DNA of 7,927 bases from an uncultured Collinsella sp. (lineage in GTDB: Bacteria > Actinomycetota > Coriobacteriia > Coriobacteriales > Coriobacteriaceae). Positions 1-5,157 of this stretch are shown piece after piece. The stretch spans positions 1-7,927 of the forward strand of contig URGY01000077.1 of NCBI GenBank assembly GCA_900547505.1, read 5' to 3'. Position 1 is the stretch's first letter. Each line of letters opens with the position of its first letter. The notes under the pieces are model-generated. The model saw nothing but the letters and a program-made list of their open reading frames with translations. It was not told the origin of the DNA and did no database searches. The translations under genes and the position numbers were made by a program.

Positions 1-46
1 AGATGCAGCGTAGTCTCGTGGGCTCGGAGATGTGTATAAGAGACAG
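1..46 (+). other. Illumina Nextera i7 adapter remnant (not genomic)
   Basis: Bases 13-46 match the 34-base Nextera read-2 transposase adapter exactly, ending in the 19-base mosaic end (28-46, AGATGTGTATAAGAGACAG). Before it, bases 1-4 (agat) fit the end of the P7 primer and bases 5-12 (gcagcgta) sit exactly where the 8-base i7 index belongs; from memory this matches the Nextera XT index N721. This is library-preparation sequence left at a contig end, so biological sequence begins at about base 47. The mosaic end derives from Tn5 but is not evidence of a natural transposon here. Confidence 0.97.
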
Positions 47-83
47 CCGCTATGGTGCCGGGCTCTTCTGGTTCATGTCATGT

Positions 84-124
84 CAAAAACGAAGCGCCCG
101 CTTGCTGGGGGAGCAAGCGGGCGC
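84..124 (-). terminator. Rho-independent terminator closing the pknB operon
   Basis: Bases 94-106 and 112-124 form a perfect 13-bp inverted repeat (GCGCCCGCTTGCT / AGCAAGCGGGCGC) around a 5-base loop. Read on the minus strand, the stem is followed by TTCGTTTTT, a U-rich tract, which is the layout of an intrinsic terminator. On the plus strand no T-run follows, so it acts in one direction only. It lies about 50 bases downstream of the pknB stop codon, which marks pknB as the last gene of the transcription unit. Confidence 0.9.
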
Positions 125-176
125 CTGTGAGCGAATATGTTTGCGGCGAAAGCCGCGATAAGCGGTGGGGTGGCGA

Positions 177-2138
177 CTAGTTGGTCGTACCGGAATCGTC
201 GCCCGTGCTCGTGCCCGAGCCCGAGCCCGAACCAGAAAGTGCGACCGTCAGCGTAATCGTGCTGTCGGTGGACTGCTTGCCAGTGGGGGAGACGCCCGTA
301 ACGGTGGCATCCTCGTTACCGCTTACGGGATTGCCGTTCTGGTCACAGAAGCCAATGTTATAGAAACCGGCGTTGTTGAGCGCGGTAACGGCGGCGGAGA
401 TGCTCTTGCCGTACAGGTTGCCCGGGACGGTGGCCTTGCCGGACTTCTTGGCAATGACGACGGTAATCGTGGCGCCGGGCTTCTGCTTGCCGCTGGGGTT
501 CCAGCTGATCACGGTGCCCTCGGTAACCGAGTCGTTCTCCTGGTAGCTCACGTCGACGCCAAAGCCTGCCATATCGAGGGCGTTGCGCGCCTGGGCCTCG
601 GTCATGTCGGTCAGATCGGGGACGGACGTGGTATCCGGGCCGCTCGAGACCTTGTACGAGATGGTCGTGCCCTTCGCGACTTCCTTACCGGCTTCGGTGC
701 CCTGCTCAAAGACCTGGCCCTCATCGGCCTCGTTGGCCTGCTCGGAGGCGTTGCCCTTCAGGCCCACGCTTGCCAGTGCGGCCTCGGCCTGGTCCTTGGT
801 CAGGCCGACGAGCTGCGGAACCTCAACCTTCTCGGAGGGCTTGGGGCCCTTGGAGATTACCAGGTTCACCCTCGAGCCCTTGGCCTTCTTGGTGTTGCCG
901 TTGGGGGTCTGCTCGGCGACCTTTCCCTCGTCGACATCGTCGTTGTAGCTCTGGTCGACGGTGCCAACCTCAAGGCCGGCTTCCTTGATCAGCTCAATAG
1001 CGGTCTCCTGGTCCTTGCCCAGCACGTCGGGCACCGTGACCTGTTCGCCACTGAACATGCCCGTGGCAAAGGCCACCACCACGCCAATTACGGCGACGGC
1101 GGCAATCACGGCGGCGATGATCTTGTTCTTGTTGGACTTAGGCTTCTCGACCTCGTAGGAACCCGTGGAGCCCGAGACAGCGCTACGGGCGGTATTCTGA
1201 CCGCTCACGCCCGAGACGGGACGAACCATAGCGCGCGTTGAGTCGGAAAGCTCGCGGGTCTTGGTGGCACCCAGGTCGCCGGCGGCACCGATGATGCGCG
1301 TGGGCTCCGAGACATTGACGGCACGGCCGGACAGGTAGCTGTTGAGCACCTGGCGCAGCTCGTCGGCCGTCTGGAAGCGGTTTGCCGGGTCCTTCTCCAT
1401 GCACTTGAGGATGATGCGCTCCAGGTCGGCATCGACGCCGGAGTTGATCTGGCTCGGAGGGATGGGGAGCTCATTGACCTGCTTGAGCGCGACCGAGATG
1501 GCGTCGTCGCCGTCAAAGGGTACGCGGCCGGTGGCACACTCGTACATGACGACACCCAGCGAGTAGATATCCGAGGTGGGGCCGAGGTCCTGGCCGCGGG
1601 TCTGCTCGGGGCTTACATAGTGGGCGGTGCCCAGCACGTTGTTATCCTGCGTGAGGTGGCTGTTCTTGGCGCGTGCGATGCCAAAATCCATTACCTTGAT
1701 GTTGCCGTCGGGCAGCACCATGATGTTTTGCGGCTTAATGTCGCGGTGGATGATCTCGTGCTTGTGTGCGACTGAAAGCGCGGAGCTGATCTGCGAGCCG
1801 ATCTGCGCGACCTTCTTGGGATCGAGGGCGCCGTGGCTCTTGATGCCGCTCTTAAGGTCGGTACCGCGCAGGTACTCCATGACGATGTAATAGGTGTCGC
1901 CGTCCTTGCCCCAGTCGTAGACGCCCACGATATAGGGGGAGGACAGGCCGGCCGCTGCCTGGGCCTCCTGCTTAAAGCGGGCGGCGAAGGTGGCGTCGCC
2001 GGCATACTGCGGCAGCATGATCTTGACGGCAACCGTGCGGTCGAGGACCTGATCCTGTGCACGGAAGACGGTCGCCATACCGCCCGTTCCCACCTTATCC
2101 TTGAGGAGGTATCTTCCCCCGAGGACCCTCTGTTCCAT
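177..2138 (-). CDS. pknB: PASTA-domain Ser/Thr protein kinase PknB
   Basis: Transmembrane Ser/Thr kinase that senses peptidoglycan fragments or lipid II and phosphorylates cell-wall and division proteins. Numbering is from the ATG at 2138 (653 aa). The kinase domain spans about residues 9-270: Gly-rich loop GTGGMA 17-22, ATP-binding Lys39 (VAVK), catalytic HRD 131-133 with Asp133 and Asn138, DFG 151-153, and SPE 176-178 ending the activation loop, which carries Thr163 and Thr171. All catalytic residues are intact. A Thr/Ser-rich juxtamembrane segment (about 275-335) precedes one membrane helix (about 340-361). Four PASTA repeats follow outside the cell (about 366-431, 437-500, 504-565, 569-635), then a Gly/Ser tail. 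A start at 2153 (five extra residues) is possible, but AGGAG at 2144-2148 sits 5 bases from the 2138 ATG, and the homology also begins there (MEQRVLGGRY). It is the last gene, before the terminator at 84-124. The lengths and order fit the actinobacterial PknB family. Confidence 0.97.
   Translation of the reverse strand: MEQRVLGGRYLLKDKVGTGGMATVFRAQDQVLDRTVAVKIMLPQYAGDATFAARFKQEAQAAAGLSSPYIVGVYDWGKDGDTYYIVMEYLRGTDLKSGIKSHGALDPKKVAQIGSQISSALSVAHKHEIIHRDIKPQNIMVLPDGNIKVMDFGIARAKNSHLTQDNNVLGTAHYVSPEQTRGQDLGPTSDIYSLGVVMYECATGRVPFDGDDAISVALKQVNELPIPPSQINSGVDADLERIILKCMEKDPANRFQTADELRQVLNSYLSGRAVNVSEPTRIIGAAGDLGATKTRELSDSTRAMVRPVSGVSGQNTARSAVSGSTGSYEVEKPKSNKNKIIAAVIAAVAVIGVVVAFATGMFSGEQVTVPDVLGKDQETAIELIKEAGLEVGTVDQSYNDDVDEGKVAEQTPNGNTKKAKGSRVNLVISKGPKPSEKVEVPQLVGLTKDQAEAALASVGLKGNASEQANEADEGQVFEQGTEAGKEVAKGTTISYKVSSGPDTTSVPDLTDMTEAQARNALDMAGFGVDVSYQENDSVTEGTVISWNPSGKQKPGATITVVIAKKSGKATVPGNLYGKSISAAVTALNNAGFYNIGFCDQNGNPVSGNEDATVTGVSPTGKQSTDSTITLTVALSGSGSGSGTSTGDDSGTTN
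213..230 (-). repeat. Three tandem copies of hexamer gcccga in the 3' end of pknB
   Basis: Three perfect in-frame copies of gcccga encode Ser-Gly-Ser-Gly-Ser-Gly in the C-terminal tail of PknB, just after the last PASTA repeat. Copy number in such a tract can change by slippage without breaking the frame. The tail then ends in a short Thr/Asp/Ser-rich stretch and looks like a flexible extracellular linker end. Confidence 0.85.
234..1043 (-). other. Four extracellular PASTA repeats of PknB
   Basis: This part of pknB encodes four consecutive repeats of about 65 residues. They open with VTVPDVLG, VEVPQLVG, TSVPDLTD and ATVPGNLYG, and each closes with a Gly-x-x-(I/V)-x-(L/Y/V)-x-V-type strand. 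PASTA domains of PknB-type kinases bind muropeptides or lipid II at the septum and poles. The fourth repeat departs most from the others: it opens with VPGNLYG rather than VPDL or VPQL, contains the only Cys of the extracellular region (FCDQNGNPV), and is slightly longer. Confidence 0.92.
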
Positions 2139-2270
2139 TCCTGCTCCTAACATAACTATTCGCTCAACGATGTGTGTAGTACCAAATGTGTGGCCGCTGG
2201 GGCCGTGTGGCGCGTTGCCGCTAGCTCATCGGCCGCGGCGTGCCCCAAGTATCCGCTTTGATCACGGGCA
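2139..2270 (-). other. 132-nt intergenic region before pknB
   Basis: This is the only sizeable non-coding gap in the cluster; the other junctions are 6 nt, a 4-nt overlap and 16 nt. Apart from the AGGAG ribosome-binding site next to pknB, I could not identify a convincing -35/-10 pair, terminator hairpin with T-run, or operator. A TTGGTA-like hexamer on the minus strand about 38-45 nt before the ATG has no well-spaced -10 partner. The gap could hold a secondary promoter for pknB, but the sequence does not show it clearly. Confidence 0.4.
2144..2148 (-). promoter_or_regulatory. Shine-Dalgarno site fixing the pknB start
   Basis: The minus strand reads AGGAG here, 5 bases before the ATG at 2136-2138. 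The alternative upstream ATG at 2151-2153 has no comparable site before it and itself overlaps this region. The ATG at 2138 is therefore preferred. Confidence 0.75.
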
Positions 2271-5141
2271 TCACGCTCCCTGTGCGGCGAGCGCTGCGGT
2301 CAGGACGATGCCGGCAATCTTGGCTGCCTCGACGTCGTGTTTGTCGTAATCCTCCAGGGCCACCGAGATGGCAACCGTGGGTGAATCGTAAGGTGCAAAG
2401 CCAACAAACATAGAGTTGACGTTGGTGCCGCCGGTCTCGGCCGAACCGGTCTTGCCGGCAACCTTGACGCCCGGAATCTGGGCATCGGTGCCGGTACCGG
2501 ACTGGACGACGGCGAGCATGGCCTGCTTGACCTGATCGGCCGTGGCAGAGCTGACAGCCTGGCCCAGCGAGCGGGACTGCGTGGTCTTAACCACGGTTCC
2601 GTCCGGGGCGAGTATCTGGGACACAAAGAACGGGTCCATGACCACGCCGCTGTTGGCGATAGCGGCAGCAATCACGCAATTCTGCATGACGGTGGTCTGC
2701 GGGCCAGGCGTGTGGTCCATACCGACGGGCTGGCCGGCACCTGCCCAAGCGGTCTCCCACTCGGTCATAAGCGACGGGTCGGCCATGATGGAAGCCGCGG
2801 CGGTAAGGTCCTGACCCAGCTTTTGCCCATAGCCAAAGGCGTTGGCAAACTGGACGAGCGAGCTGGCACCGACCTCGTTTGCCACCTGGCCAAAGACGAC
2901 GTTGGACGACACGGCGAAGGCCTGCTGCAGGCTGATGGTGCCGTAGCTCTCGTTGGCAGAGTTGGTGACCGGCGCGTTGCCGATGTCCATGGAGCCGGGC
3001 GCCTGGTACGTGCTGGTAAGGCTGGCGGTGCCGGTTTCGAGCGCCGCGGAGAGCGTGACGACCTTAAAGGTCGAGCCCGGGGTGTACAGCGCGTCCATGG
3101 CACGGTCGTACATGGAGCCGTCCTCGCCGCCGCCCGACTGGAGCAGCGCATCGATGTTGGTGTTGTCGTAGGTGGGCGAGCTTGCGCACGCAAGGACCGC
3201 ACCGGTGCGCGGATCCATGACCACCACAGCGCCCTTAAAGCCCTTGAGCGCCTGCTCGGCGGCCGTCTGGATGCGCGAGTCGATGGTGAGCTTGGCAGTA
3301 TTGCCCGGCTGTGTCTGTCCCGCGAGCGACGCGATGGCGTTGTTCCAGCTGGAGTAATCCTTGGAGCCGGTGAGCGTGTCGTTCATGACGCTCTCGATGG
3401 CGGTGGTGCCATACTGCTGGCTCACGTAGCCAACCACGTGCGCTGCCAGGTTACCGTTGGGGTAGGAGCGTACGTAGGTGCCGTCCTCCTGCTGCAGCGA
3501 CTCGGCCAGCGTCACGCCGTCGGACGTGATGATGGAACCGCGCTGGATGTACTTGGAGCGGGCGATGGTGTGGTTGTTGGTCGGCATGTCCTGATAGTCC
3601 TTGGCCTTGATGACCTGGACATAGGTGAGGTTGCCGATAAGGATGGCGAACAGCGCCGTAAAGGCGAACACCGCACGGGTTAGACGGTTGGCGAGCGCCA
3701 CGCGGCCGAGTACACCGGATTCAGGCGTGTCGAGCAGGCGACGGCGCATGCGCGAGCCGACGGAATGGCTGCCGCTGCCGTAGGAAGACGAGGTGGCAAA
3801 GCGCGTGCCCGTCGGGGCGGCGGCAGATGCGACCTGATCATCGGTGATGGCGGCCATGGTGCCGGTGCCGGTAAGCTCGGCCTCGCGTCCGGTCGCCTCG
3901 TCACCGGCGCGCAGCAGGAGCGCGACGATGATAAAGCTCGCCAGCAGAGAGGAGCCGCCCTGGCTCATAAAGGGCAGGGTGACGCCGGTCAGCGGGATCA
4001 GGCGGGTTACGCCGCCAACGATCAAGAAGGCCTGGAAGCTGATGGCGGCCGTAAGGCCCGTGGCACTAAAGGCGGCGAGGTCGGACTTTGCGCGGGCAGC
4101 TGTGGTCAGGCCGCGAACGGCAAAGAGCATAAACAGGATGAGCACGGCGCCGCCGCCCAAAAGGCCCATCTCCTCGCCGATAGCCGAGAAGATAAAGTCG
4201 GACTCGACGACAGGGATGTTGTTGGCCATGCCGTTGCCGATGCCAACACCGACCAGACCGCCATCGGCAAGCGAGAAGAGCGACTGGACGATCTGGTAGC
4301 CCTGGCCCTGGGCATCCTTAAACGGATCGAGCCAAACCTGGAAACGCACCTGAACGTGAGACAGGAACTTGTAGGCGCCCACGGCTCCAACGGCCAGCAG
4401 CGCAAGGCCGATAACGACATACGAAAAGCGCCCCGTGGCAACGTAGAGCATCAGCAAGAAGATGGTGTAGAACAGCACGGCCGAACCCAGATCGCGTTCG
4501 AAGACGACGACGAGCAGGCACACACCCCACACGGCAAACAGCGGCAGCAGCAGTCGCAGGCGAGGGATCTTAAAGCCCAGGATCTTGCGGTTGGAGATGG
4601 AGAGCAGCTCGCGGTTCTCGGCCAGGTACCCGGCCAGGAACAGCACGATAAAGACCTTGGCGAACTCGCCGGGCTGGATGGTAAAGCCCGCGATGCGAAT
4701 CCACAGCTTGGAGCCCGAGATCGTGGTGCCGATAAAGATAGGCAGCATCAGCAGAATGATGCCGATAATGCCAAAGGTGTACTTGTAGCGCATGACCACG
4801 TCGAGGTTCTTAACCAACGCGAGCGTTCCCACCATCAGGGCCACCGAGACAAACAGGATGATGAGCTGTGAGATGGCGAGAGCGGGGGCGAGGCGTGTCA
4901 CGAACGTGATGCCGATGCCCGAAAGTATAAATACGATGGGTAGGATGGCGGGGTCGGCACCGGGCGCCAAGATTCGCACGGCAATGTGGGCCGCGGCAAA
5001 GGCGGCAAAGAGGCCGATCGGTACGGCGAGCGTCTCAAAGGAGATGGCAGCGCCCGCGGTGAGCACGTACATCGCATACAGCAGGATGACGGGGAACGCC
5101 GAGGCGATGAGCAAGAGCAGCTCGGTGTTGCGGCGACTCAT
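2271..5141 (-). CDS. rodA-pbpA: RodA-PbpA fusion: SEDS glycosyltransferase joined to class B penicillin-binding protein
   Basis: A single 956-residue reading frame (from the ATG at 5141) joins two normally separate wall-synthesis enzymes. Residues about 1-412 are a polytopic SEDS protein of RodA type, which polymerises lipid II into glycan strands. It has the extracellular loop WLDPFKDAQGQGYQ with conserved Asp (272, 276), ESDFIFSAIGEE (about 313-324) and the C-terminal signature PLTGVTLPFMSQGGSS. Residues about 413-487 are a Ser/Gly/Thr-rich linker with an Arg cluster. A membrane helix follows (about 489-511), then a PbpA-type class B PBP that cross-links peptides: active-site SxxK at Ser690/Lys693 (STFK), SxN at 745-747 (SSN), KTG at 897-899. 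All three motifs are intact. The ORF could begin at a GTG at 5150, but AAGGGAG (5150-5156) sits 8 bases before the 5141 ATG and favours the latter (MSRRNTELLLL). It starts 16 nt after pstP. In mycobacteria rodA and pbpA are adjacent separate genes in this cluster. Confidence 0.95.
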   Translation of the reverse strand: MSRRNTELLLLIASAFPVILLYAMYVLTAGAAISFETLAVPIGLFAAFAAAHIAVRILAPGADPAILPIVFILSGIGITFVTRLAPALAISQLIILFVSVALMVGTLALVKNLDVVMRYKYTFGIIGIILLMLPIFIGTTISGSKLWIRIAGFTIQPGEFAKVFIVLFLAGYLAENRELLSISNRKILGFKIPRLRLLLPLFAVWGVCLLVVVFERDLGSAVLFYTIFLLMLYVATGRFSYVVIGLALLAVGAVGAYKFLSHVQVRFQVWLDPFKDAQGQGYQIVQSLFSLADGGLVGVGIGNGMANNIPVVESDFIFSAIGEEMGLLGGGAVLILFMLFAVRGLTTAARAKSDLAAFSATGLTAAISFQAFLIVGGVTRLIPLTGVTLPFMSQGGSSLLASFIIVALLLRAGDEATGREAELTGTGTMAAITDDQVASAAAPTGTRFATSSSYGSGSHSVGSRMRRRLLDTPESGVLGRVALANRLTRAVFAFTALFAILIGNLTYVQVIKAKDYQDMPTNNHTIARSKYIQRGSIITSDGVTLAESLQQEDGTYVRSYPNGNLAAHVVGYVSQQYGTTAIESVMNDTLTGSKDYSSWNNAIASLAGQTQPGNTAKLTIDSRIQTAAEQALKGFKGAVVVMDPRTGAVLACASSPTYDNTNIDALLQSGGGEDGSMYDRAMDALYTPGSTFKVVTLSAALETGTASLTSTYQAPGSMDIGNAPVTNSANESYGTISLQQAFAVSSNVVFGQVANEVGASSLVQFANAFGYGQKLGQDLTAAASIMADPSLMTEWETAWAGAGQPVGMDHTPGPQTTVMQNCVIAAAIANSGVVMDPFFVSQILAPDGTVVKTTQSRSLGQAVSSATADQVKQAMLAVVQSGTGTDAQIPGVKVAGKTGSAETGGTNVNSMFVGFAPYDSPTVAISVALEDYDKHDVEAAKIAGIVLTAALAAQGA
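3681..3908 (-). other. Cytoplasmic linker between the RodA and PbpA halves
   Basis: About 76 codons connect the last SEDS membrane helix to the PBP membrane anchor. The segment is low in hydrophobic residues, rich in Ser, Gly, Thr and Ala (LTGTGTMAAITDD, ATSSSYGSGSHS), and ends in an Arg-rich patch (GSRMRRR) before the PBP helix. By the positive-inside rule this places it in the cytoplasm. That fits both parents: SEDS proteins end inside, and class B PBPs start inside. Confidence 0.75.
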
Positions 5142-5149
5142 AAGCGGCA

Positions 5150-5156
5150 CTCCCTT
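5150..5156 (-). promoter_or_regulatory. Shine-Dalgarno site fixing the rodA-pbpA start
   Basis: The minus strand reads AAGGGAG, 8 bases before the ATG at 5139-5141. The alternative GTG at 5148-5150 would share its first base with this site and so has no usable spacing, which makes the ATG at 5141 the better start. Confidence 0.75.
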
Positions 5157-5157
5157 T

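Noticed and set aside
28..46. Tn5 mosaic end that might suggest a transposon
   Set aside because: It is part of a complete Nextera adapter with index and P7 remnant, so it comes from library preparation.
47..93. Possible tail of a converging plus-strand gene or a tiny minus-strand ORF in the contig-end DNA
   Set aside because: Open frames here are under 40 codons, have no ribosome-binding site or recognisable protein, and run through the terminator hairpin.
143..156. Small hairpin GCGGC-GAAA-GCCGC between the pknB stop and the terminator
   Set aside because: The stem is only 5 bp. The GNRA loop exists only on the untranscribed plus strand, and there is no T-run after it. The stronger hairpin at 94-124 explains termination.
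165..1241. Long plus-strand ORF (358 aa) opposite pknB
   Set aside because: It is Gly/Ala/Arg/Val-rich with no recognisable domain and lies wholly antisense to well-supported kinase and PASTA codons. Long antisense frames are expected in GC-rich genes.
2160..2270. GC-rich partial inverted repeats (GCCGC...GCGGC) and GTGTGG direct repeats in the gap before pknB
   Set aside because: Stems are short with large loops and the repeats are low in information for this base composition; not enough to call a riboswitch or operator.
2712..4871. Plus-strand ORFs of 323 aa (2712-3683) and 368 aa (3765-4871) opposite rodA-pbpA
   Set aside because: Both mirror the codon bias of the minus-strand gene, with Gly/Ala/Arg/Asp/Gln-rich translations and no domains. 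No ribosome-binding context was found.
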